Positions 17,848 through 25,578 of a DNA stretch of 64,000 nt are shown piece after piece. The first letter of the stretch is position 1; each line of letters starts with the position of its first letter. Source of the DNA: Xylanibacter brevis ATCC 19188 (GTDB taxonomy: Bacteria; Bacteroidota; Bacteroidia; Bacteroidales; Bacteroidaceae); NCBI RefSeq assembly GCF_000621725.1, contig NZ_JHXM01000004.1, forward strand, positions 124,001-188,000, written 5' to 3'. The position numbers were made by a program, and so were the translations under genes. A model generated the notes under the pieces. It was not told the origin of the DNA. It saw only the letters and a list, made by a program, of their open reading frames with translations, and searched no databases.

Positions 17848-17855
17848 CAAAGGTA
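17848..17855 (-). promoter_or_regulatory. -7 box of the rsfS-ftsH-cdsA operon
   Basis: TACCTTTG on the minus strand, 30 bases before the rsfS ATG. A perfect match to the Bacteroidetes -7 element. Confidence 0.7.
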
Positions 17856-17925
17856 GCGCTTTTATCCGTAAAACGCATATAAAAACATTTTTTTTGATGA
17901 TTTTTATAAAAAAGTGCCCAAAAGT

Positions 17926-17956
17926 TTTGGTAGTTCATAAAAAAGTCGTACCTTTG
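17926..17956 (+). promoter_or_regulatory. Promoter of tRNA-Gln
   Basis: TTTG (17926-17929), 19 bases, TACCTTTG (17949-17956): a full-consensus promoter 44 bases upstream of the mature tRNA 5' end. Confidence 0.85.
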
Positions 17957-18000
17957 CACCCGCAAAACAGAACAAGAGAGTTCTACAGCAAACAACATTT

Positions 18001-18071
18001 TGGGGTATGGTGTAATGGTAACACTGCAGATTCTGGTCCTGCCTTTCCTGGTTCGAGTCCGGGTACCCCAA
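18001..18071 (+). tRNA. tRNA-Gln (anticodon CUG)
   Basis: Acceptor stem TGGGGTA (18001-18007) pairs with TACCCCA (18064-18070). The D arm, an anticodon loop TTCTGGT with anticodon CTG (reading CAG), and a T loop beginning GGTTCGAGTCC are all in place. The U1-A72 start matches known glutamine tRNAs. The anticodon stem has one A-C mismatch next to the loop. CCA is not encoded, as usual in Bacteroidetes. The 3' end serves as the attachment site of the downstream element. Confidence 0.93.
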
Positions 18072-18072
18072 C
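18055..18072 (+). repeat. attL core in the tRNA-Gln 3' end
   Basis: GAGTCCGGGTACCCCAAC, identical to 55059-55076. It covers the T-arm 3' half and the acceptor 3' strand, the usual target of tyrosine integrases, and integration leaves the tRNA intact on this side. Confidence 0.9.
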
Positions 18073-18073
18073 T

Positions 18074-18120
18074 AAAAGAATCGCTAAGTCGCTGAAAACA
18101 AAGCACTTAGCGATTTTTAG
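18074..18120 (+). terminator. tRNA-Gln terminator, element-side copy
   Basis: Eleven-bp stem AATCGCTAAGT (18079-18089) with ACTTAGCGATT (18105-18115), extended by CTAAAA/TTTTAG, then a T-rich tail. A diverged copy follows attR at 55077-55115, so homology at the two ends extends beyond the 18-bp core. Confidence 0.85.
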
Positions 18121-18129
18121 TTTTCGAAA

Positions 18130-18160
18130 TTCCCGTGATATTCCCGTGATAATTCCCGTA
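18130..18160. repeat. Left-end TTCCCGTGATA repeats
   Basis: TTCCCGTGATA at 18130-18140 and 18141-18151 in direct tandem, and TTCCCGTA at 18153-18160. The same motif occurs at the right end (54899-54938). Position near the att site suggests integrase arm-type or excisionase sites; this is inference. Confidence 0.55.
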
Positions 18161-18274
18161 TATTAAAAATCCGTCCCCTACCAAGGGGTTCCAAATGCCT
18201 TAAACAATGTGGTAAAACCGCTCAAAAATGCCCTTATATATATAATAATGTGTATTTTACACACACTATTCATT

Positions 18275-18532
18275 CTATAATTTGCTATATATAGTAATAG
18301 CTCCACCCAAGAATTTAGTCAATCTATCTTCTCTTATTACTTTTGGTGTAGCCTTACCCGCCAGCACCAAAATCTTCTTGCCATTGCGGTAAACATGTAG
18401 CTGGCGAGAACGCACTATTGCAGTAATCTCAGAATCATCCTGCATCGCCACCCATAGCAGATGATACACACCATCCCCTTCAAATAGCTTCTTTTTCAAG
18501 TGCGAACAAATGTTTGTAGTATCGATATTCAT
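18275..18532 (-). CDS. Hypothetical protein, 85 residues
   Basis: I do not recognise this protein. It is small, has no signal peptide or membrane helix, and mixes a hydrophobic core (GVYHLLWVAMQDD) with a basic strand pair (VRSRQLHVYRNGKKILVLAG), which could be a compact beta-rich domain. Its ATG overlaps the stop of the upstream gene by four bases, so the two are translated together. It is the first gene inside the left end of the element. Confidence 0.6.
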   Translation of the reverse strand: MNIDTTNICSHLKKKLFEGDGVYHLLWVAMQDDSEITAIVRSRQLHVYRNGKKILVLAGKATPKVIREDRLTKFLGGAITIYSKL

Positions 18533-19119
18533 TGTATCTCTAATTTAGGCTTTACAGGATCAGTTAGTCGGATAATGTGGTCGTATTCTACAGTAACTAC
18601 GCCCTTTACCGTCTTGAAGTACTGCATCGTTTCCTCAAGAGTTTTGTCGTCAGGTTTCATAAGAGCCATTCCGTTTATGGTGCCATAGTCATAGCGTATC
18701 TCTATTCCGTATTCTTTGATGGCTTCCAAAAGGGGCTTTTTTCCGATCTCTGGATCATACATCACAAGAAACACATTGGGAGAGTGTTCTTGAATCGGCT
18801 TATGCTTGATTGGCTCAGTCTTAATTGGCTCACTTATTGTAACTTCCTTTTTCGTACGACATGAAGTTAAAGATAATAATGCAATCTGAGCCATCAAAAT
18901 CAGCGGCAAGCCATACTTAAACTTCTTGTGCATAGTCTTGTGATGCCATATTCGCATGCCTAATAACGCCCCGATGCTGCCTCCTATAATAGCCAACATC
19001 AGGAGCGTGGCTTCAGATATGCGCCATTTTCCCTGCTTGGCGTTCCATTTATCAACGCCGTAGGCAAAGAAGGTCAGGACATTAATGCCGGTAAGGATAT
19101 ATACAATCGTCTCAGTCAT
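18529..19119 (-). CDS. DUF1294-like membrane protein with inhibitor-I9-like C-terminus
   Basis: The first ~65 residues match DUF1294, a small membrane domain of unknown function: YGVDKWNAKQGKWRISEATL and GGSIGALLGMRIWHHKT are its typical blocks. A third hydrophobic stretch ends in LLSLTSC, then a proline/lysine-rich linker of repeated (E/K)PI(K/Q) units. The C-terminal ~75 residues (YDYGTINGMALMKPDD ... FKTVKGVVTVEYD) resemble the peptidase-inhibitor I9 / subtilase propeptide fold, an inference from pattern only. The start may be 19125 or 19119, both just after a TAACTTTG box (19139 to 19132). It overlaps the next gene by four bases. The fusion is unusual and may reflect a pairing of a membrane anchor with an inhibitor domain. 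Confidence 0.7.
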   Translation of the reverse strand: MTETIVYILTGINVLTFFAYGVDKWNAKQGKWRISEATLLMLAIIGGSIGALLGMRIWHHKTMHKKFKYGLPLILMAQIALLSLTSCRTKKEVTISEPIKTEPIKHKPIQEHSPNVFLVMYDPEIGKKPLLEAIKEYGIEIRYDYGTINGMALMKPDDKTLEETMQYFKTVKGVVTVEYDHIIRLTDPVKPKLEIQ

Positions 19120-19131
19120 TCTCATCAGCGG

Positions 19132-19139
19132 CAAAGTTA
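19132..19139 (-). promoter_or_regulatory. -7 box of the DUF1294-like operon
   Basis: TAACTTTG on the minus strand, ending 6 bases before the ATG at 19125 and 12 before that at 19119, giving little or no leader. Confidence 0.55.
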
Positions 19140-19176
19140 GCAAAATTTGTTCAGAAGATAATCTGAGTACAAACCA

Positions 19177-20211
19177 TTAAAAATACTCTCTTACTGCGAA
19201 CTCAAACTGGTCGATAAAAATCTGTTTGAAAGCATAGAGATTATTTTGCTCGTAGAAAATGAGCATCGCCTTCTTGTAGTCTATAGAATCGACAGAGCGG
19301 AAACTCAGAGGGCAATAGCCGTTGGCAATCAAAATGGCATTGCTGGTGATGCGAGCCGTGCGTTTGTTGCCATCAGAGAATGCCTGGATATACGACAGGA
19401 GCACCAGCGTCAGAAGCGCTTTCTCAAATATACTTTCCTTGCTGTTTATCAAGTCGCATGTATCGCGCATGGCCTCACGAATCTGAAATTCATTATCCAA
19501 CGGGTGGTAATTGGTACCAGTAATACCCACACGACGATGACGGATACCTCTGTCAACGGATAGTTCCTTGGTCAGCAATTGATGGATATCCTCAATATGG
19601 CTGACCGTTAAGGTTTGCAGATAGTCTGGGTTGTCAAGAATGAAGCGCAAGGCATCCTTGTGGTTAAGTAGCATAACAGCTTCTTCCTTAGTCTTGCCGT
19701 CTGCTGTCTTACTCTCGCGAAGCAGACGTTCGGTTTCCAGCAAAGAATAAGTGTTGCCTTCTATCTGCGACGACTTCCAGCTGAGGTCGATACCCAGTCG
19801 TTCCATCTCCTTGCGGTATTCGTTGTCAGTCATCTCTTTAACATGCTGACGGAACTCTGCCTGTAACTCCTGCAGACGTACTTTCTCCTCGTCTGTGAAT
19901 AGACTGACGGCTGGGAGTTGCTCACGAATCAGCTCAAAGTTGAAAGAAGTCTGTACTTGTCGCTGGTCAACATCAAGTGAGAAATAGGTATCCAGATTAA
20001 GCGGCATCAACAGATGTGCCTGGTCAGAAAGGCGATATCGAGTGGCACGAGCCTTACCTTCTACTACGATATCCCCATCCTGGACACCGGCCGCAATGAG
20101 ACGCTTCAAGGTGGCATCGCTACTCTCGAAGGCTGTACCCTTTGCTATTTCATCACGCGAAGACAGCGGATGATAGTGCAGAAACTGTAGAATCTCTCTT
20201 GATATATCCAT
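19177..20211 (-). CDS. Fic/DOC family protein with winged-helix N-terminus and Gln for catalytic His
   Basis: Fic enzymes transfer AMP or other nucleotide parts to target proteins. Residues 1-65 look like a winged helix (EILQFLHYHPLSSRDEIAKG). An inhibitory-helix motif S147-xxx-E151-G152 is present before the Fic core. The core reads IQAFSDGNKRTAR: the motif HxFx(D/E)GNxRxxR is kept except that the catalytic histidine is Gln276. The protein may therefore be inactive as a transferase, use another chemistry, or act as a binding protein or regulator. The ATG at 20211 is preferred to a GTG one codon upstream. A TATATTTG box lies at 20241 to 20234. Cargo of the element; the last base of the gene lies about 35 bases from the DUF1294 promoter, so the two are separate units. 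Confidence 0.85.
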   Translation of the reverse strand: MDISREILQFLHYHPLSSRDEIAKGTAFESSDATLKRLIAAGVQDGDIVVEGKARATRYRLSDQAHLLMPLNLDTYFSLDVDQRQVQTSFNFELIREQLPAVSLFTDEEKVRLQELQAEFRQHVKEMTDNEYRKEMERLGIDLSWKSSQIEGNTYSLLETERLLRESKTADGKTKEEAVMLLNHKDALRFILDNPDYLQTLTVSHIEDIHQLLTKELSVDRGIRHRRVGITGTNYHPLDNEFQIREAMRDTCDLINSKESIFEKALLTLVLLSYIQAFSDGNKRTARITSNAILIANGYCPLSFRSVDSIDYKKAMLIFYEQNNLYAFKQIFIDQFEFAVREYF

Positions 20212-20347
20212 CACCTTAAGTATTTAATCGGTGCAAATATAGCGCTTATTTTTCAATTATCGGCTCACGATGAGCTAAAAAATGCATAAATTTTATGATT
20301 TTTGAGCCGATTCTGCTTAAAAATAGCCATTTTTAATGGATTTTTTT

Positions 20348-20355
20348 TACCTTTG
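20348..20355 (+). promoter_or_regulatory. -7 box of crcB
   Basis: TACCTTTG ending 23 bases before the crcB ATG. I see no fluoride riboswitch in the short leader. Confidence 0.6.
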
Positions 20356-20378
20356 CATCCCCTAAAGTTTATTTCATA

Positions 20379-20735
20379 ATGATACGAGATCTGTTATTAG
20401 TAGCACTTGGAGGAGCAGTAGGCTCCGTATTGCGCTATCTGCTTTCCGGCATAAACACCACATTCCCTTGGGGTACTTTTGCCGTTAATATTCTTGGTTC
20501 TCTGCTCATCGGGCTTTTGGTTGGGTTGGTTAGCAAGGGTATATTATCACCAGAAATGAAACTATTGATGGTAACAGGCTTCTGCGGCGGTTTTACCACA
20601 TTCAGCACGTTTGCCAACGAATCTTTCGGCATGATGAAAGCTGGCGATGTTCTGCAGATGGCACTTTACGTTGGCGCAAGTGTTATAATTGGTATATTAG
20701 CCGCATGGTGCGGGATGGCACTATCTGAAAAATAA
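20379..20735 (+). CDS. crcB: Fluoride exporter CrcB/Fluc
   Basis: Small four-helix membrane protein (118 residues) that forms dual-topology dimeric fluoride channels. Hallmarks: GGAVGSVLRYLLSG near the N-terminus, WGTFAVNILGSLLIGLLVG, and GFCGGFTTFSTFANE, which contains the phenylalanine-threonine residues lining the pore. Only one copy is present, so it presumably forms a homodimer. Unusual as island cargo in this company; it may be a passenger resistance gene. Confidence 0.95.
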   Translation: MIRDLLLVALGGAVGSVLRYLLSGINTTFPWGTFAVNILGSLLIGLLVGLVSKGILSPEMKLLMVTGFCGGFTTFSTFANESFGMMKAGDVLQMALYVGASVIIGILAAWCGMALSEK

Positions 20736-20739
20736 TATA

Positions 20740-20975
20740 AAGCCATGTTGCATCAAGAGCCTCGAAGAGATCATCGAAATAATTCAAGCGCTTGCGCGTG
20801 CAGAATGTCAAAATGCCGCATTAGGGGTAGCCTATTACCCCCCTCGCGACATAAATGCCGCCACGGAGGTAGCATACTACCAAGGTCGGGGCATAATGCC
20901 GCCAACACTTGGAACCATGCCTAAAGCAAGCAAGCTTGTGGTTGTATGCTTAGGACTAACAATATTAGTCCCAAA
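20740..20975. repeat. Intergenic region with repeated ATGCCGC/GGTAG hairpins
   Basis: About 260 bases without a gene. ATGCCGC occurs three times (near 20813, 20850 and 20897). The first two are each followed by a short hairpin with arms GGTAG and CTACC or a near match. Further right are the hairpins GGACTAA/TTAGTCC (20953-20959 with 20965-20971) and an imperfect CCTAAAGC/GCTTAGG pair (about 20921-20953). It is much more GC-rich than the neighbouring genes. A structured RNA or repeat element is possible; I cannot name it. Confidence 0.45.
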
Positions 20976-20994
20976 ATATAAAGTGCTTTATATT

Positions 20995-22293
20995 CTATTG
21001 TTTTAATACCCAAGTTGTGCAGTTAAGCAAACCACCCTCTAATGCTACATCATTATAGTTTATTGTCTCGATAATCCTATCAGGGAAGGTTGCTTTCATA
21101 ACGTTAATGGCTTTCTCGTCTTCTTCCTTTCTACCAAAGACTGGCATAACAATTAAATTGTTTACCTCTAAATAGTTAACATATACGCCAATTGCACTAT
21201 ATGGATGTTTGGGGTCTTTCTTGTCAATAAAGAAAGGCATCTCGATATATTGCAAGTTAAAATCATTAATGGCTTTTTGCACTCCTTCCTTTATGTATTG
21301 GTATTCATTTGCCAAACAATTACCGATAATAGTATTGCGGTCAACAAATCTAACCATACCGTCTGCGTGACCTGTTAAATCGTCTTCTTTAGATCTATAT
21401 GCAGGAATGATTATTATTTCACATTCCAACAAATCTGCCAATTTAGATTTAAGCGTTTCTTTATCGATACCTGGATTCTCAGAATAGATTCTATCTGTTA
21501 GTATGGCTCTATCTTCACAGATTAAGACATTTCCTCCATCTATATTAATGTTAGAGAATTCAGGAGTAAAGCCGTTTTCCTTGCATACCTTTCTAACATC
21601 GGAACGAGAATCTTCCCATTCTTTATTTCCTCTTAAATAACTTGGGTCGTATGTAAATTGTATAAGCCTTCCTGAAGGAGTTTGAACAGGCATATAATCG
21701 CGACACCAGATATCCTTTGTTGCTTTCAGAAAAGAGTATTTCACATGATGTTTATCTAATATACCAATAAGTTTGTCGCAAGTATTTGGATACTTCTTCT
21801 TTAACTCTTCCGACAAATACACAATTTGCTCTCCAAAAGGATTAATAACTTTTACTTCAGGCTTCTTATTCATCATTTGCTCTTGAGAATCTATCGTTGG
21901 TTCATTTTTGACTGCCTGTCTTTTCTCGAGATATTTCGTCTTCAAAGGCTCCCTCACATACCCTAATACACTTTTACACATATCGTCTGTAGGCACAATA
22001 TTATTTTTGTCGCAGATATCAAATAGCAATTCTTCAGGACCACGTTTCTTCAGTTCAAACGAATTAATGTATTCCTTTTTTATTTGTTTATTGAAGAATT
22101 CATATTTGTTCAGCTTCTTTAGAAGTTTCTTTCTCTTTGCATCTGTCGTTTTCTTACTCAACAAGTTATCAAAAACCTCTTTAGCTGGACGTTTGTTGAA
22201 AACATCAACATCAATCACCTCAAATTTAATTCCAAGTGCCATAGCAATAGTAAGCAAACTTGCTATGATTCCGATAACAGATTCTATACTCAT
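20995..22293 (-). CDS. Membrane-anchored agmatine/peptidylarginine deiminase-family protein
   Basis: The C-terminal ~285 residues belong to the Porphyromonas-type peptidylarginine deiminase / agmatine deiminase family, which converts guanidino groups to ureido groups. The catalytic set looks complete: WCRD (196-199), DGGN (252-255), H309 and D311 in GHADGMVRF, and C425 in GGLLNCTTW. Unlike standard agmatine deiminases it has an N-terminal membrane helix (about 5-22) and a charged ~120-residue region before the enzyme domain, for a total of 432 residues. That layout is closer to membrane-tethered effector proteins of defence systems than to arginine metabolism. It sits 21 bases downstream of a secreted protein gene on the same strand and probably shares a transcript. 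Confidence 0.85.
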   Translation of the reverse strand: MSIESVIGIIASLLTIAMALGIKFEVIDVDVFNKRPAKEVFDNLLSKKTTDAKRKKLLKKLNKYEFFNKQIKKEYINSFELKKRGPEELLFDICDKNNIVPTDDMCKSVLGYVREPLKTKYLEKRQAVKNEPTIDSQEQMMNKKPEVKVINPFGEQIVYLSEELKKKYPNTCDKLIGILDKHHVKYSFLKATKDIWCRDYMPVQTPSGRLIQFTYDPSYLRGNKEWEDSRSDVRKVCKENGFTPEFSNINIDGGNVLICEDRAILTDRIYSENPGIDKETLKSKLADLLECEIIIIPAYRSKEDDLTGHADGMVRFVDRNTIIGNCLANEYQYIKEGVQKAINDFNLQYIEMPFFIDKKDPKHPYSAIGVYVNYLEVNNLIVMPVFGRKEEDEKAINVMKATFPDRIIETINYNDVALEGGLLNCTTWVLKQ

Positions 22294-22314
22294 AGATTTA
22301 TAACTTTGTAATTC

Positions 22315-23583
22315 TTATTTTTTTATTACAGGATTCTTCCAATCATACGTAAAAGGCACCATATATGAAGCAGACTTACCTTCAAATGTATATGTTACTT
22401 TGCGTTTGAAAACATGAACACTTATCATATATGTATTACCACTTTTTGTGAGATTAAACATACTCTCTTGTGGAAAAGACTTCCAAATAGATGCTATCAT
22501 GTTTGAGTTTCCATAAACAGATGATAGTTTTGATTCCACCTCTTTTTTATTTTTTACTGTAAACAGATAATTAGACAATGTAAAACCAGAGCATTTTACT
22601 TTAAATGTAACCGTACAACTGTCATACTCTTCTATAGATTCATTTATTTGCAAATTATAAGAATCACCAATAGCAAAACCTTTTCCGTACCTAAGAAAGT
22701 TCACCTTAGCTACGTTATGTACTTTTATATATGGGCTTATCCAATTGAAATAAGAGGTTATTTTATTTTTATATTCATCAATACTCTTTACTCCCTGACT
22801 TGAAATCTTCAATTCTACTTTTTTGTTAAGAGGTGTAGGATCTTCACATAATACATAATTTGGAATATCTACAATTATGTTTTCTGGTGGAAATTGTACT
22901 TCAATATCTGCAGGTGTTTCATAAGGGACATTCAAGTCCTTTAACACATAAGGTCTTGCACCGTCAACAGCATGTAACCTAACAAAACGAAGACATTGCT
23001 CAGAAATCATTTTATCTTCTTCACTAATACATCTTTCCTTTCGCTTAAAACTAACTTGAAGAGTAGATTTTAAGGCTTTTATTATACAGATATGATTCTC
23101 TTTCTGATAGGTCGTTTCTTGATAAGAAACATTAAAATCCTTATCTTTTTTCATTTCAGCCTTTACTTTCTTGTATCCAAAATCTATCAAGCTGTTTGTA
23201 AAGGATGCGTTATAGGATTCTCCTAACGTAAAAAACAACTCCTTAATATCTTTTTCACTTGGGCCATATGTACTTATACGCCCAAGCATCAAATCCTTGG
23301 GACTTCTCTGATATTGTGGCCAATATATATATAAATTTGTAGCCATGGATTTTCTATATTCATCATAGTTTTTACTAAATCGCTTTGCGAATTCTTCAGA
23401 TGCATCATAATTGATTGGTACTCCGCAAACTGTAAGCACCATGTGAGCCTTACTAAAAGAGTTTGCATCTAAAACCATGTCGGCAGCTTTAATAATATCA
23501 CTACTTGTATACTGAGCAGATGTAGCGGTACATGACGTAAATATTGCAATCAAAAGGACTAATAACTTATTCATAAGCTTCAC
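22315..23583 (-). CDS. Secreted hypothetical protein, possible lipoprotein
   Basis: Not recognised. A hydrophobic N-terminus ending in IFTSC is a plausible lipobox, though a type I cleavage at ATSAQ is also possible. The mature ~400 residues contain alternating hydrophobic strands and several Lys/Glu-rich segments and no catalytic motif that I can identify. It precedes the deiminase-family gene by 21 bases on the same strand, so the pair may act together at the envelope. Strongly AT-rich. Confidence 0.65.
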   Translation of the reverse strand: MKLMNKLLVLLIAIFTSCTATSAQYTSSDIIKAADMVLDANSFSKAHMVLTVCGVPINYDASEEFAKRFSKNYDEYRKSMATNLYIYWPQYQRSPKDLMLGRISTYGPSEKDIKELFFTLGESYNASFTNSLIDFGYKKVKAEMKKDKDFNVSYQETTYQKENHICIIKALKSTLQVSFKRKERCISEEDKMISEQCLRFVRLHAVDGARPYVLKDLNVPYETPADIEVQFPPENIIVDIPNYVLCEDPTPLNKKVELKISSQGVKSIDEYKNKITSYFNWISPYIKVHNVAKVNFLRYGKGFAIGDSYNLQINESIEEYDSCTVTFKVKCSGFTLSNYLFTVKNKKEVESKLSSVYGNSNMIASIWKSFPQESMFNLTKSGNTYMISVHVFKRKVTYTFEGKSASYMVPFTYDWKNPVIKK

Positions 23584-24034
23584 ATTTTTAGTTATTATGG
23601 GGGCAAATATAAGAATAATAATCGATTATACCAAACAAACAACAAAAAAAGCACTTATTTGGGGGGTAGTAGGCACTTTAGTTGGCGAAACCAACTATGA
23701 GCAAGCTCTTCGCTGCAAAAGTAAACAAAATTTCCAAGTCAAAAAAAACAAACAAAGAAATAAAGTCTCGTTTTAACTATAACAAGACTTTTGGGGAGAA
23801 ACTTATGACTGACACACCACCGTAGAAGAATCTACAGATGCGCTTGTGCACTACTTGATTTTTTCAAGTACGAAGCCTAATTCGTAGTTTTGTTCCAAAA
23901 CATACCCTAAGCCACTCTCCCCCAGGGAGTAAACTCGTACTTTTATTAGGTACCATTATCAGAATTAACGAAACACCTCAGCAGTAGATGTTACGTGCCG
24001 AAAAACCAAAAAAAATGTAATATCTTTGTCTGTA
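23584..24034. other. 450-base gene-free region with several hairpins
   Basis: No supported gene. Read on the minus strand it contains hairpins with arms TACTTGA/TCAAGTA (about 23851-23869 on the plus strand), GTAGA/TCTAC (about 23824-23837) and CTCCC/GGGAG (about 23917-23929). The left end holds the promoter region of the secreted-protein gene, with CAAATATA (about 23606-23613; TATATTTG on the minus strand) as a -7 box. A 13-base sequence, TTTTATTAGGTAC, at 23941-23953 recurs at 25103-25115 on the far side of the DUF4238 gene. A structured RNA is possible. Confidence 0.4.
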
Positions 24035-25102
24035 TTATTTTCTATTTTTCAATTCCTCATAAAACCTTTGTCGATCTTCAACAGAAGCCGAACCTCCTAA
24101 ACTTCTAAGATATTGTTTAAGTTCTGGATTCTTAGATAAATAGATTGCATGTTCCCTAAGCAAATCTTCTTGATAACAAGAGTTTAAGTTAAGAGATTTG
24201 GCTTTGTCAAGAATATGAAAAAAAGGAATTTTGCATTGCCCTTTCATAAATAATTTGAATGGCTGAGCATTTAGTCTCATCTTTTGAGCATATTCTCTTA
24301 AAGGGATGCTGATTTCATGCAAAGGATTATATGCCAATATTTCATTTGCCTCGTTTGCGATAAGCATATTCATTGTTTCAATATCTTTTGCTTCTCTTAT
24401 TATGACTTTCCCTTTTTTATTTCCAACTTTATATATATTAGAATCATAAAACAATATCATCAACTTGGGGGTAAGAGGCATCATTAGACAAGCACCTTTA
24501 TAACCAAGTGTCTTTACTCCTGCATATCCCAAATAATCAAAATATGGATTAATCGTAAAAGCCGGACAATCTGACGTTATAAAAAACGAATCGCATTTTG
24601 AATCTATGCAAACTAATTTGAAAGACAAGTCTGCCATATCTATTATCATGCCTGCATAAACACTTAGCGAAAACAATGGAGGCTCTTCAAAACGAAATTC
24701 CAAATGAGGATCGAGTTGTTTTGTACCAGTACATCTCTTGAAAATTTCTAATGACATTTCGTTAACATCATCGCTTAACTTTTTAGACATATAAGTTGTC
24801 CGACCAAGTTGTATCATTACATAGGTCAAAATATTTAATCGTTCAACTTCATGTAGGCTATAATCATTATTGTTTTCTAACTTATGGAATGCTAACATAC
24901 ATAATCGTTCTATATCAGAAAGAGCTTCTTCTATTGTATGGTCTTTTGAATAAAAGTAGTCTTTACTCATCGTACTTTTTATGGGAGATTGATTGATTAC
25001 GAGATTTTTATTAATGACATATATGCCTATGTTCTTACCATCGTTCGAAAACAAACGTTGATAAGACTGAGGGATAATGTGATGGTTCTTCTTTTCTGCC
25101 AT
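24035..25102 (-). CDS. DUF4238 domain-containing protein
   Basis: Protein of 355 residues in the DUF4238 family, of unknown function, often found in mobile islands. The N-terminal HHIIPQSYQRLFSND and the central FFITSDCPAF are the family hallmarks. The N-terminal histidines and the SD pair suggest a metal- or nucleotide-binding enzyme, which is inference. No signal peptide or membrane helix. Flanked by a 13-base direct repeat (23941-23953 and 25103-25115), it may have been inserted as a single-gene cassette. The gene is monocistronic and divergent from the restriction-modification controller. Confidence 0.75.
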   Translation of the reverse strand: MAEKKNHHIIPQSYQRLFSNDGKNIGIYVINKNLVINQSPIKSTMSKDYFYSKDHTIEEALSDIERLCMLAFHKLENNNDYSLHEVERLNILTYVMIQLGRTTYMSKKLSDDVNEMSLEIFKRCTGTKQLDPHLEFRFEEPPLFSLSVYAGMIIDMADLSFKLVCIDSKCDSFFITSDCPAFTINPYFDYLGYAGVKTLGYKGACLMMPLTPKLMILFYDSNIYKVGNKKGKVIIREAKDIETMNMLIANEANEILAYNPLHEISIPLREYAQKMRLNAQPFKLFMKGQCKIPFFHILDKAKSLNLNSCYQEDLLREHAIYLSKNPELKQYLRSLGGSASVEDRQRFYEELKNRK

Positions 25103-25228
25103 TTTTATTAGGTACTTTCAATACGCAAAAATACAAAAAACAATGGAAAAACGTGCGATTATTAACGAAAATCAGCAGAAAAACATCATTTTTATTGCGC
25201 AATTTGCATTTTTCTCAATTAAAAATTT

Positions 25229-25236
25229 TATTTTTG
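25229..25236 (+). promoter_or_regulatory. -7 box of the HTH controller
   Basis: TATTTTTG 30 bases before the ATG at 25266, with TTTG (25203-25206) 22 bases upstream, slightly wider than consensus. Confidence 0.45.
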
Positions 25237-25265
25237 CACCACTTAGTAACAAATAGTATGTCACA

Positions 25266-25490
25266 ATGGACAGAAAAATAAATCGTATTAAGACCGCGTT
25301 AGTCGACAAGGGGAAAACCAACAAGTGGTTAGCTGAGCAGTTGGGCAAAGATCCTGCAACCGTAAGCAAGTGGTGTACCAATGTGTGTCAACCATCCCTC
25401 GAGACCCTTATGCAAATTGCAAAGCTTCTTGGAGTACAAGTAGATGACCTGCTGAGGTTTGAAGAGTTGCCTGACATAGCAGAGCATTAG
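25266..25490 (+). CDS. XRE-family regulator of the restriction system
   Basis: Seventy-four residue helix-turn-helix protein of the Cro/XRE type: KWLAEQLGKDPATVSKWCTN forms the HTH, followed by PSLETLMQIAKLLGVQVDDLL. Small XRE proteins upstream of restriction genes often act as controllers that delay endonuclease expression. Here the gene is 88 bases ahead of the restriction subunit on the same strand, which fits that role. It could instead be a general repressor of this cargo block. Confidence 0.88.
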   Translation: MDRKINRIKTALVDKGKTNKWLAEQLGKDPATVSKWCTNVCQPSLETLMQIAKLLGVQVDDLLRFEELPDIAEH

Positions 25491-25578
25491 TCTCAATTAC
25501 AGTGAAGGATCTACTTTCAGAAACTGCACCAGCTTGATATGGAATTGCAAGGAACTTAGAAACCAAGAAAAGAATACA

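Noticed and set aside
23584..24034. Possible retron msr-msd
   Set aside because: There is no reverse transcriptase in the window; hairpins alone are not enough.
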